A DNA stretch of 64,000 nt, from positions 620,001 through 684,000 of the forward strand of contig CAVQDH010000002.1 in NCBI GenBank assembly GCA_963711215.1, in the 5' to 3' direction. The notes under the pieces are model-generated. The model was not told the DNA's origin, searched no databases, and was given only the letters and a program-made list of their open reading frames with translations. Below, one piece after another: positions 1 to 7,998 of this stretch; the first letter of the stretch is position 1; every line of letters begins with the position of its first letter. Source of the stretch: WHUA01 sp963711215 (GTDB taxonomy: Bacteria; Pseudomonadota; Alphaproteobacteria; UBA8366). The position numbers and the translations under genes were made by a program.

Positions 1-701
1 TTTCCAAGCGGCCCTTCCGCGCGACCGGCGACGGCGGCGATACCTATTCCGGCGACGCGGTGATCATCGCTACCGGCGCGCAAGCGCGCTGGCTCGGCCT
101 CGAGTCGGAGGCGAAATTCCAAGGCTTCGGCGTGTCCGCCTGCGCCACCTGCGACGGCTTCTTCTTCCGCGACCAGGAAGTCTGCATCGTCGGCGGCGGC
201 AATACGGCCGTCGAAGAGGCGATATACCTCACCCATCACGCGAGCAAGGTCACGCTGATCCATCGCCGCGACACGCTGCGCGCGGAAAAGATCATGCAGG
301 ACCGGCTGTTCAAGAACCCGAAGGTCGCCGCGGTCTGGGACAGCGTCGTCGAAGAAGTGTTGGGCACCGAGGATCCCCTCGGCGTCACGGGCGTACGCGT
401 ACGCAACGTCAAGACCGGCGAGATGCGGGACATTCCCTGCGAAGGCCTGTTCATCGCCATCGGCCATGATCCGGCGACGGCGGTCTTCAAGGGCAAGGTC
501 GACATGGACGCGGAAGGCTATATCCGCACCGCGCCGGACAGCACGGCGACGAACATCCCGGGCGTCTTCGCCGCCGGCGACGTCAAGGACAAGGTCTTCC
601 GCCAGGCGGTCACCGCCGCGGGCATGGGCTGCATGGCCGCCCTCGAGGTCGAGAAATACCTCGCTGCACAGGAGGGCGCGACCAGCGCCGCGGCGGAGTA
701 G
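1..701 (+). CDS. trxB: Thioredoxin reductase, 5' truncated by window edge
   Basis: NADPH-dependent flavoprotein that reduces thioredoxin in the cytoplasm. The frame is open from base 3 to the TAG at 699-701 (about 232 codons), so the N-terminal FAD-binding part lies outside the window. Visible: the redox-active CxxC as CATCDG (Cys codons at 141-143 and 150-152), the NADPH Rossmann motif VGGGNTAVEEA, the HRRD segment after it, and the C-terminal FAD motif GVFAAGDVKD. These are the standard order for low-molecular-weight TrxB. It is convergent with the next gene, with only 25 bases between the stops. The family call is firm; the start cannot be seen. Confidence 0.95.
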   Translation, partial: SKRPFRATGDGGDTYSGDAVIIATGAQARWLGLESEAKFQGFGVSACATCDGFFFRDQEVCIVGGGNTAVEEAIYLTHHASKVTLIHRRDTLRAEKIMQDRLFKNPKVAAVWDSVVEEVLGTEDPLGVTGVRVRNVKTGEMRDIPCEGLFIAIGHDPATAVFKGKVDMDAEGYIRTAPDSTATNIPGVFAAGDVKDKVFRQAVTAAGMGCMAALEVEKYLAAQEGATSAAAE

Positions 702-726
702 TCCTCCGCCGCCCAACGGTCCCGGC

Positions 727-1641
727 CTATTTCTTTCCCGGCTTCTTGCCGAGATCGACCTTTGCGGCCTCGAGCTGCCAGCGCACGACCTCGGTATGGT
801 CGGAGGCCGGGCCGTATTGCGTCAGCGTCGCGGCGTAGACCTCGCGTATCAGCGCGGTGAAGGGCGCGGAGACGCCGGTCGCCCGCGCCAGGTCCTGGGC
901 GGTGGTGAGGTCCTTCAGCATCAATCCATTGGTGAAGCCGGCGTTGTAGGCGCCGCTCAGGACGAACTGGTGGAACTTGACCTCGGTGGCGTTGTTGCGG
1001 CCGGTCGAGCGGTTGATGGTGTCGACCATGACCGCCGGATCGAGGCCGAACTGCTTGCCGATAATGAGCGCCTCGCCGGCCGCGGCCAGGCCGATTGCGG
1101 ACAGCATGTTGTTCAGCGCCTTCATCGCGTGGCCTGATCCGACCGGGCCGCAGTCGAAGATCTGCCCGCCCATGATGTCGAGCAGCGCGCGGCAGCGGCC
1201 GACATCGGCCTTGCCGCCGCCGACCATGATGGCGAGCGAGCCGTCGGTCGCCCGCCGGACGCCGCCGGAAACCGGCGCGTCGACCATGGCGATGCCGCGC
1301 TCGGCCAGCTCCTTGGCGAGCGCGACCGTGCCGGTCGGGTCGGACGAGCTCATGTCGAGCAGCAGCTTGCCTTTGTCCATGTGGTCGGCAAGGCCCGTTT
1401 CGCCGTCCTGGCCCAGAACGATCCGCCGGACGTCCTTGCCGGTGGGCACGATGGTGATGACGATATCGGCGTTGCGGGCGACGCTTTCGAGCCCGTTGGC
1501 GGGGCTGGCGCCGAATTCCTCGACGAACTTGTCGACGACCTTGCGATTGAGATCGTAAACGATGAGGTCCTGGCCCGCGCGGGCGAGGTTGGCCGCCATG
1601 GGCAGCCCCATGTTGCCGAGACCGATAAATCCAACGCGCAT
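727..1641 (-). CDS. NAD(P)-dependent beta-hydroxyacid dehydrogenase (tartronate semialdehyde reductase / 3-hydroxyisobutyrate dehydrogenase family)
   Basis: 304 aa, normal length for the family. It starts with the Rossmann motif GFIGLGNMG, followed by the substrate-binding DAPVSGG near residue 120 and the catalytic lysine in GSGHAMKALNN near residue 170. The family reduces or oxidises small beta-hydroxyacids such as tartronate semialdehyde, 3-hydroxyisobutyrate or 4-hydroxybutyrate. Sequence alone does not fix the substrate. A methylmalonate-semialdehyde dehydrogenase at 5208 would fit valine degradation, but it is not adjacent. A paralogue lies at 52539-53429. Confidence 0.85.
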   Translation of the reverse strand: MRVGFIGLGNMGLPMAANLARAGQDLIVYDLNRKVVDKFVEEFGASPANGLESVARNADIVITIVPTGKDVRRIVLGQDGETGLADHMDKGKLLLDMSSSDPTGTVALAKELAERGIAMVDAPVSGGVRRATDGSLAIMVGGGKADVGRCRALLDIMGGQIFDCGPVGSGHAMKALNNMLSAIGLAAAGEALIIGKQFGLDPAVMVDTINRSTGRNNATEVKFHQFVLSGAYNAGFTNGLMLKDLTTAQDLARATGVSAPFTALIREVYAATLTQYGPASDHTEVVRWQLEAAKVDLGKKPGKK

Positions 1642-1814
1642 TCTGTTTCTCCCGATTCGGTGCTGATTTCCCTAGGGCGCTGCGAAGGACGGTGCGGCTT
1701 CCATGCGCATCGAGGGCGTCGTTGCAGCGGCGTGATGCTTGTGACAGACAGATTTACTCAGTACCATGCCGCCACACAACACGACAAAAATGCCCAGTCA
1801 CGGGGGGTGCGGGC

Positions 1815-2336
1815 ATGGCACAGGATAGCATCGAGCGGGGCGGCGCCAAGGCGTCCCGCAAGGACGGAGCGCCGTCAATCATTGCGGCGGGGCTTAAGAT
1901 TATCGGCAATGTGGTGAGCGGCGGCGTCGTTCACATCGAAGGCGAAGTTGACGGTGACATTCAATGCACCGAACTGACGATCGGCGCCGACGGCACGGTG
2001 ACCGGGCATGTGACTGCGGCCAGCGTGATTGTTCTCGGGCGAATGGCCGGAACCATCCGCGGCAAAAGCGTGCGGATCGCGCGCGGCGCCACGGTCACGG
2101 GCGAGGTCATCCACGAGCGGCTGACGATCGAGGCGGGCGCCCGGCTGGATGGCTATTACCGGCCGGTGGAAAAGCTCACCATGTCCGCCGACGTCGATGT
2201 CCGCCGACAGATCGGCCGGGCGTCGCATGGCGGGTCGTTGTTGCCGCGCCGGGTGCTGCCGCCGTTCCGCAAGCGGCCGCGCAGCGCGGCATCGTTGCAG
2301 AAGCCGCCGGAGACGACGCCGAAACCTCTGCACTGA
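1815..2336 (+). CDS. Bactofilin family polymer-forming protein
   Basis: 173 aa with the start at ATG 1815 (MAQDSIERGG). The core, about residues 20-120, is a run of short beta-helix repeats (IIGNVVSGGVVHIEG, DGTVTGHVTAASV, GTIRGKSVRIARG, VTGEVIHERLTIE), typical of DUF583/bactofilin. Bactofilins form nucleotide-independent filaments at the membrane and position cell-wall or morphogenesis enzymes. The C-terminal 50 residues are basic and proline-rich with low complexity, as is usual for the disordered tail. An upstream in-frame extension to 1692 lacks bactofilin character and was not used. It is divergent from the dehydrogenase at 727-1641. Confidence 0.88.
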   Translation: MAQDSIERGGAKASRKDGAPSIIAAGLKIIGNVVSGGVVHIEGEVDGDIQCTELTIGADGTVTGHVTAASVIVLGRMAGTIRGKSVRIARGATVTGEVIHERLTIEAGARLDGYYRPVEKLTMSADVDVRRQIGRASHGGSLLPRRVLPPFRKRPRSAASLQKPPETTPKPLH

Positions 2337-2434
2337 TCAGTTACGACGCGACCCAATCCGCGGCGTTCGCCCGGCCGGACGGCGGCGATTGCCCTATGGT
2401 GCGAAGAGCCTGAATGGAGGAACCGAAGCATCCG

Positions 2435-3292
2435 ATGGACAAGTGGTTCGAAGAAAAGCTCTATCCCGGCTACCGGACGAAGATGGAGATCGGCAAGGTC
2501 CTCTACGAAGGCAAGAGCGAGCACCAGACGCTGCTGCTGTTCGAGAACGCGCTCTACGGCCGCGTGCTGGCGTTGAACGACATCATTCAAACCACCGAAC
2601 GCGACGAGTTCATCTATCACGAGATGCTGACGCATCCGCCGATCCTTGCCCATGGCGCGGTGCGCAAGGTTCTGATCATCGGCGGCGGCGACGGCGGCAT
2701 GCTCGAAGAGGTGCTGAAGCATCGCGGCATCACCAAGGTCACGATGGTCGAGATCGACGCCGCCGTCGTCCAGTTCAGCAAGGAGCATCTCCGCTTCATC
2801 TGCAACGACGCCTTCGAGGATGCGCGCCTCGACCTCGTCATCGCGGACGGCGTCGACTTCGTGGAGCAGACCAGCGAGCGTTACGACGTCATCATCGTCG
2901 ATTCATCCGATCCCGTCGGGCCGGCCGAGGTGCTCTTCAGCCAGCGCTTCTACACCGGGGCCAAACGGTGCCTGGCCCAGGGCGGCGTGCTGGTCACTCA
3001 GAATGGCGTGCCCTTCCACCAGGGCCAGGAGCTCGCCCAGACGATAGCCTGCCTCCGGCCGCTCTTCCGCGACACGTCCTGCTACGTGGCGCCGGTGCCG
3101 ATCTATATCGGCGGGCTGATGGCGTTCGGGTGGGGAACCGACAACATAACGCTCCGCCAGACCCCCCCGGAAAGGCTCCAGGAGCGCTTCCGGGCGGCGA
3201 ACCTGGACACCCGCCAATACTCGCCCGAGATCCATATCGCGGCCTTTGCCTTGCCCCCCTGGATCAGGGCGATCATGGACCCGAAAAAATAA
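2435..3292 (+). CDS. speE: Spermidine synthase (polyamine aminopropyltransferase), first copy
   Basis: Transfers the aminopropyl group of decarboxylated SAM to putrescine, giving spermidine and methylthioadenosine. About 285 aa from ATG 2435, which has GGAGGA at 2416-2421; an in-frame ATG at 2414 would add seven residues. Canonical motifs are all present: TTERDEFIYHEM, IIGGGDGGMLEEV (dcSAM binding), MVEIDAAVV, and the catalytic/putrescine loop VDSSDPVGPAEVL. This copy keeps the consensus substrate residues, unlike the second copy at 3882. It is followed by speD and speE2 on the same strand. Confidence 0.93.
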   Translation: MDKWFEEKLYPGYRTKMEIGKVLYEGKSEHQTLLLFENALYGRVLALNDIIQTTERDEFIYHEMLTHPPILAHGAVRKVLIIGGGDGGMLEEVLKHRGITKVTMVEIDAAVVQFSKEHLRFICNDAFEDARLDLVIADGVDFVEQTSERYDVIIVDSSDPVGPAEVLFSQRFYTGAKRCLAQGGVLVTQNGVPFHQGQELAQTIACLRPLFRDTSCYVAPVPIYIGGLMAFGWGTDNITLRQTPPERLQERFRAANLDTRQYSPEIHIAAFALPPWIRAIMDPKK

Positions 3293-3390
3293 TGTCGGGG
3301 ATTGAAAAATTCACTTGATTCCCAGGGACCAAAGCCTCATATGACCCGCTTTCGGCGAAAGCCGTTCATCTGCTGATTGGGAGACATGCC

Positions 3391-3885
3391 ATGCCTCGAG
3401 CAGCTGTCCAATTGGGGATGGATGCGAATCCTTCCATCGAGCTCCGCACTGACTACCACACCATGGCGATGGAGGAACGGCATGATACGCCCGTCAGCCT
3501 CGCCGAAGCCCGCAAGGACTATTTCATTCAGCGTGACGGCGCCCGGTATGCCGGCACCCATCTGATCATCGATCTGTGGGGTGCGCGGCGTCTGGACGAC
3601 CTCGCCCATATCGAGGAGACGCTGCGCGAATGCGTCCGGGCGGCCGGGGCGACGCTCCTGCATATCCATCTGCACCATTTCACGCCGAACAGCGGCGTGT
3701 CGGGTGTCGCCGTGCTCGCGGAATCGCATATCAGCGTCCATTCGTGGCCTGAGAACGGCTTTGCCGCGTTCGACGTGTTCATGTGCGGCGGCGCCGATCC
3801 GCACAAGGCGATCGACGTGCTGAAGCGCGCTTTCGAGCCGGAGCGGGTGGAGGTCGGCGAGTATCTGCGGGGTCGGATGGGATGA
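3391..3885 (+). CDS. speD: S-adenosylmethionine decarboxylase proenzyme
   Basis: Makes decarboxylated SAM, the aminopropyl donor for both flanking SpeE proteins. 164 aa. The pyruvoyl-generating self-cleavage site is visible in VLAESHISVHSWPE: the chain is expected to break before the Ser of ESHIS, with the nearby His and the Cys of FMCGGADP as processing and catalytic residues. The core begins at GTHLIIDLWGA (about residue 53), so there is an N-terminal extension of about 50 residues compared with the usual 120-130 aa bacterial enzyme. GGGAGA lies just upstream of the start, and another ATG sits at 3385 in the same frame. The stop overlaps the next start (ATGA), indicating translational coupling. 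Confidence 0.92.
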   Translation: MPRAAVQLGMDANPSIELRTDYHTMAMEERHDTPVSLAEARKDYFIQRDGARYAGTHLIIDLWGARRLDDLAHIEETLRECVRAAGATLLHIHLHHFTPNSGVSGVAVLAESHISVHSWPENGFAAFDVFMCGGADPHKAIDVLKRAFEPERVEVGEYLRGRMG

Positions 3886-4736
3886 CGCAGTGGACCGAAG
3901 AGGTCGATCCGGTTCACGGCGACTTCAGGGTCCAGCTGCGCGTCGAAAAGGTCCTGTATGAGCGGCAGACCGAGCATCAGCACATCCTGCTGATCGAGAA
4001 CCGCACCTATGGCCGCGTTCTGCTGTTCGACGGCATCGCCCAGGTCGCCGAGAACGACGAGTTCATCTATCACGAGATGCTGACCCATGTGCCCGTCCTG
4101 GCGCATGGCGCGGTGCGCTCCGCCCTGGTGATCGGCGGCGGTGACGGCGGCGCGGTCGAGGAGCTGTTCAAGCACCGGGACATCGAGCGGGTCGATCTGG
4201 TCGAGATCGACGAGGCGGTGGTCGAGATGAGCAAGCAGCACCTGCGCTCGGTTTGCGGCGCCGCCTTCGAGGACCCCCGGCTGCGCCTCACGATCGGCGA
4301 CGGCGTCGAGTTCGTGGCCGAGAGCGACGCGCTCTACGATCTCATCCTGGTCGATTCGAACGATCCGACCGCGGAGACGAACATCCTCTACAGCGAGCCA
4401 TTCTACCGGCATTGCGCCGACCGGCTCGCGGCGGGCGGCGTGTTCGTGTCGCAAAACGCGCTGCCCTTCTTCAATCGCGACTGGCTGCGCAAGCCGATCG
4501 CGCGGCTGCGCAAGATCTTTCCCGATGTGGGCTGCTATCAGGTCGCGGTGCCGAGCTTCTACGGCGGCTTCATGGCGTTCAGCTGGGCGAGCGCCGACAA
4601 GGCGCCGCGCCAGGTGACGCGGGAGACGCTGGAGGCGCGCTTCCGCGCGGCCAATCTCGGCACGCGCTACTACACGCCCGATATCCATCGCGCCGCCTTC
4701 GCCTTGCCGCCTTACGTCTTGAGCATGCTTGTCTGA
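3882..4736 (+). CDS. Second spermidine-synthase-like aminopropyltransferase, divergent pocket
   Basis: 284 aa, starting in the ATGA overlap with speD. The dcSAM-binding motif IGGGDGGAVEEL and VEIDEAVVEM are intact. Two substrate-side motifs differ from the first copy: DGIAQVAENDEF replaces the usual TTERDEF, and VDSNDPTAETNIL replaces VDSSDPVGPAEVL. This suggests a changed amine acceptor (inference), for example agmatine, a longer polyamine or another diamine, rather than simple redundancy. The downstream DUF1491 gene overlaps the stop by one base. Family membership is certain; the substrate is unknown. Confidence 0.88.
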   Translation: MTQWTEEVDPVHGDFRVQLRVEKVLYERQTEHQHILLIENRTYGRVLLFDGIAQVAENDEFIYHEMLTHVPVLAHGAVRSALVIGGGDGGAVEELFKHRDIERVDLVEIDEAVVEMSKQHLRSVCGAAFEDPRLRLTIGDGVEFVAESDALYDLILVDSNDPTAETNILYSEPFYRHCADRLAAGGVFVSQNALPFFNRDWLRKPIARLRKIFPDVGCYQVAVPSFYGGFMAFSWASADKAPRQVTRETLEARFRAANLGTRYYTPDIHRAAFALPPYVLSMLV

Positions 4737-5074
4737 TGAGCGGGCGGCTGCCGACGGGCCTGTGGGTCACCGCGCATGTCGCCCGTTGCTCGTCGCAGGG
4801 AATCCCGGTCGTCGTCGTCCGGCGCGGCGACCCGCATCGCGGCGTCGTCATCATCAAGCAGCATCACGTCGGCCAGGGCTTCCGCGCCGTGACGCAGGCC
4901 CGGGGCCAGGACGGCGCGCTGACCTGGCAGCGCGTACACGGCGACCAATGGGTCGCCGAGCCGGAGGTGGACGGCTATATCGCGCGGCAGGTCGCCTACG
5001 ACCCGGATCTCTGGGTCATCGAGGTCGAGATGCGGGCCGGCGACGACGACTGGTTCCAGGGCCCCGTGGTCTAA
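4736..5074 (+). CDS. DUF1491 family protein
   Basis: 112 aa, with its ATG sharing one base with the stop of the upstream aminopropyltransferase, so it is co-translated with the spe cluster. It begins LPTGLWVTAHVARCSS and contains GDPHRGVVIIKQH and a tryptophan-rich C-terminal half ending WFQGPVV. This matches the small DUF1491 family common in Alphaproteobacteria, whose function is not known. No signal peptide or membrane segment is visible. The function cannot be assigned; the operon position hints at nothing more than co-expression with polyamine genes. Confidence 0.75.
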   Translation: MSGRLPTGLWVTAHVARCSSQGIPVVVVRRGDPHRGVVIIKQHHVGQGFRAVTQARGQDGALTWQRVHGDQWVAEPEVDGYIARQVAYDPDLWVIEVEMRAGDDDWFQGPVV

Positions 5075-5207
5075 AAAGCCCCCGCCTTGCCGGCCAATTA
5101 GGATCGGTATATTCGATAGGCAAAGGTCTTCGAAAAATCGGCTGCCGAGCCGCCTGCACCGCCCGTGCTGGCGCCGCGCGGCCATCTCAGTCACACGGGA
5201 GTAGGAC

Positions 5208-6707
5208 ATGCCGAAAGAGCTATATCACATGATCGGGGGCCGTCGCGTCCCGGGGACGAGCGGCCGGTTCGCCGACGTGTTCAATCCGGCGACCGGCGAG
5301 GTCGCGTCCCGCGCACCCCTGGCTTCGGCCGACGAGGTCGATCAGGCGGTGCGCAATGCCGCGGCGGCCTTCCCCGCCTGGGCCGCGACGCCGTCGCCGC
5401 GCCGCTCGGCGGTCATGTTCGCCATGCGCGACCTGATCGTGAAGAACATCGACAAGCTCGCCGAGCTGACCGGGGTCGAGCACGGCAAGACGCTGGAGGA
5501 CGCCCGCGGCGAGATCCAGCGCGGCATCGACGTGGTGGAGTTCGCCTGTGGCATCCCGCACCTGATGAAGGGCGAGATGTCGCCCAACATCGGCGGCGGC
5601 ATCGACACCTTCTCGATCCGCGAGTCGCTCGGCGTCGTCGGCGGCATTACGCCCTTCAACTTCCCGGTCATGATCCCCTGCTGGATGGGCGTCATGGCGG
5701 TCGCCTGCGGCAATGCCTTCATCAATAAGCCGTCGGAGCGGGACCCGTCCGCCGCGCTCTACCTGGGCGAGCTGTGGAAGGAAGCGGGCCTGCCGGACGG
5801 GATCTGGAACGTGGTCAACGGCGACAAGGAGGCCGTAGACGCCTTGCTGGCGCATCCCGACGTGCCGGCGATCAGCTTCGTCGGGTCGACCGCGATCGGC
5901 GAGTACGTCTATCGTACCGGCACGGCGCACGACAAACGGGTGCAAGCCTTCTGCGGCGCCAAGAACCACATGGTCATCATGCCCGATGCGGACATGGACC
6001 AGGCGGCCGACGCGCTGATGGGCGCGGCCTACGGCTCCGCGGGCGAGCGCTGCATGGCGATCTCGGTCGCCGTGCCGGTCGGCGAGCACGCGGCGCGGGA
6101 GATCGTCAAACGCCTGACCCCGCGCGTGCAGGCGCTGCGCATCGGCCCCTATAACGATCCGGAAGCGGATATGGGGCCGCTGGTCACGCCGCAGGCAAAG
6201 GCGCGCGTCGAGGGCTATATCGCGGCCGGCGTGAAGGAAGGCGCCGAGCTGCTGGTCGACGGCCGGGGCGCCTCGCTCCAGGGCTACGAAAAGGGCTTCT
6301 TCGTCGGCGGCACGCTGTTCGACCGCGTCACGACCGACATGTCGATCTACAAGGACGAGATCTTCGGGCCGGTGCTGAGCATCGCGCGGGCGGGCGATTT
6401 CGACGCGGCCGTCGGCATGGTCAACGGTCACGAATACGGCAACGGGGTGGCGATCTTCACCCGCGACGGCGACGCCGCGCGAACCTTCGCCAATCAGGTC
6501 GACGTCGGCATGATCGGCGTCAACGTGCCGATTCCGGTGCCGATGTCTTTCCACCACTTCGGCGGCTCCAAGCGCTCGAAATTCGGTGACTCGCTGACCT
6601 ATGGGCCGCAGTCGGTGAACTTCTTCACCAAGCTGAAGACGGTTTCGGCCCGCTGGCCGAGCGGCATCCGCGAAGGCGCGCAGTTCACCATGCCGACGAA
6701 CCGTTGA
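5208..6707 (+). CDS. mmsA: CoA-acylating methylmalonate-semialdehyde dehydrogenase
   Basis: 499 aa, the usual length. Oxidises (methyl)malonate semialdehyde to propionyl-CoA or acetyl-CoA in valine, beta-alanine and inositol catabolism. Visible: the aldehyde dehydrogenase motif GGITPFNFPVMIPCWM near residue 148, NKPSERDPSAAL, the glycine motif FVGSTAIGEYVY and the catalytic Cys in AGERCMAISV near residue 285. MmsA-type enzymes characteristically lack the general-base Glu of hydrolytic aldehyde dehydrogenases. CGGGAG at 5196-5201 precedes the ATG. It stands alone and is followed by a clear intrinsic terminator. Confidence 0.93.
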   Translation: MPKELYHMIGGRRVPGTSGRFADVFNPATGEVASRAPLASADEVDQAVRNAAAAFPAWAATPSPRRSAVMFAMRDLIVKNIDKLAELTGVEHGKTLEDARGEIQRGIDVVEFACGIPHLMKGEMSPNIGGGIDTFSIRESLGVVGGITPFNFPVMIPCWMGVMAVACGNAFINKPSERDPSAALYLGELWKEAGLPDGIWNVVNGDKEAVDALLAHPDVPAISFVGSTAIGEYVYRTGTAHDKRVQAFCGAKNHMVIMPDADMDQAADALMGAAYGSAGERCMAISVAVPVGEHAAREIVKRLTPRVQALRIGPYNDPEADMGPLVTPQAKARVEGYIAAGVKEGAELLVDGRGASLQGYEKGFFVGGTLFDRVTTDMSIYKDEIFGPVLSIARAGDFDAAVGMVNGHEYGNGVAIFTRDGDAARTFANQVDVGMIGVNVPIPVPMSFHHFGGSKRSKFGDSLTYGPQSVNFFTKLKTVSARWPSGIREGAQFTMPTNR

Positions 6708-6735
6708 CGTTCCGGTTGCATCGAAGCAGATTGCT

Positions 6736-6764
6736 GCGGCGGGCCTCAGGGTCCGCCGCTTTTT
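6736..6764 (+). terminator. Rho-independent terminator after mmsA
   Basis: A 10-bp GC-rich stem (6736-6745 with 6750-6759, one G-T pair) closes a 4-base loop and is followed directly by five T residues. It lies 28 bases after the mmsA stop, in the right orientation to end that transcript. Confidence 0.85.
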
Positions 6765-6897
6765 CATGTCGTGCGGCGTGCATTGGGATTATCCTGCGCG
6801 TGCGGCGGCAAAGGCCACGCCCGCGGTGGTGAATGGACGCGGCGGGCAATCGTTGCCGATGCGGCAAGCCGCGTCCGCGACACGATGAGAGGCTGTC

Positions 6898-7869
6898 ATG
6901 ACGCGCTCAGTGCTGGGACTGGCCGTGATGCTCGTGTCTGCGGCGGTGTTTGCCGGGCCGGCCCTGGCCGCCCCGGAGGCCTGTCCGCACGGCGATCTCG
7001 ACGCCCGCTACTGCGACCGGGACGGCGACATGGTCGCCGACCTTCCCCGCGACAAGAGCCAATGGGTCGATCCGGAGACCATCCTCTTCACCTACACGCC
7101 GGTGGAGGACCCCACGGTCTATGCGAAAATATGGGACGGCTTCCTGAAGCACATGGCCAAGGTGACGGGAAGGAAGGTCAAGTTCGTGCCGGTGCAATCC
7201 TACGCCGCGCAGCTCGCGGCGATGCGGTCCGGCCGGCTGCACGTCGCCGGCGTGAATACCGGCGGCAACCCCGCCGCCGTCAAATGCGCCGGCTTCGTGC
7301 CCTTCGCGATCATGGGCGCCGCCGACGGCTCCTTCGGCTATGAGATGGAGATCATCGTCCCCAACGACAGCCGGATTCGCACGCCGGCGGACCTCAAGGG
7401 GCGGTCGCTCGCCTTCACCGCCAAGACCTCCAACTCCGGCTTCAAGGCGCCGACGGCGCTGCTGCTGAGCGAGTTCGGCCTGCGCGCGGAGAAGGACTAC
7501 AAGGTCGCGTTTTCGGGCAAGCACGACAATTCCGTCCTCGGCGTCGCCAACCGGGACTACGAAGCCGCGGCGGTGGCGAACGAGGTGATGAAGCGGATGA
7601 TCGACCGCAAGGTCGTCGACCCGTCGAAAATCCGTAGCATTTACAAGTCGCAGACCTTCCCGACCACCGGCTACGGCCATGCCTACAATTTGCATCCCGA
7701 TCTGGCGGCGAAGGTCCGGCTGGCCTTCTTCACCTTCCCGTGGAAGGGGTCCGCGCTTCAGAAGGAGTTCCGCGGACAGGACCGCTTCGTCACGATCAGC
7801 TACAAGCGCGACTGGGAGGTCGTACGCAAGATCGATGCGGCCAGCGGCGTGCGCTATTCCTGCAAATGA
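6898..7869 (+). CDS. PhnD-type periplasmic phosphonate/phosphite-binding protein (orphan)
   Basis: 323 aa with a Sec signal peptide (residues 1-24, ending AGPALA). After a short segment rich in Cys and Asp (ACPHGDLDARYCDRDGD), the mature protein has the PhnD fold signatures: ILFTYTPVEDP, VKFVPVQSYAAQLAAMRSGRLHVAG, NTGGNPAAV, PADLKGRSLAFT and a C-terminal TTGYGHAYNL. Family members bind phosphonates, phosphite or related anions for an ABC importer. No PhnC ATPase or PhnE permease is adjacent, so the partner must be elsewhere or absent. GAGAGG precedes the ATG. The ligand cannot be assigned from sequence. Confidence 0.85.
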   Translation: MTRSVLGLAVMLVSAAVFAGPALAAPEACPHGDLDARYCDRDGDMVADLPRDKSQWVDPETILFTYTPVEDPTVYAKIWDGFLKHMAKVTGRKVKFVPVQSYAAQLAAMRSGRLHVAGVNTGGNPAAVKCAGFVPFAIMGAADGSFGYEMEIIVPNDSRIRTPADLKGRSLAFTAKTSNSGFKAPTALLLSEFGLRAEKDYKVAFSGKHDNSVLGVANRDYEAAAVANEVMKRMIDRKVVDPSKIRSIYKSQTFPTTGYGHAYNLHPDLAAKVRLAFFTFPWKGSALQKEFRGQDRFVTISYKRDWEVVRKIDAASGVRYSCK

Positions 7870-7998
7870 GCATCTTATGCGCCGGCGCGATGGCCGCGGC
7901 TGGGGCGCGCGGCCGGCCGTCGCCCCCCTGCGCGCGCAACGCCCACCGAAGCGCATGCGTTTACCCGCCGTAAACCGCGAGCCGTTAGAGATCTGGGC

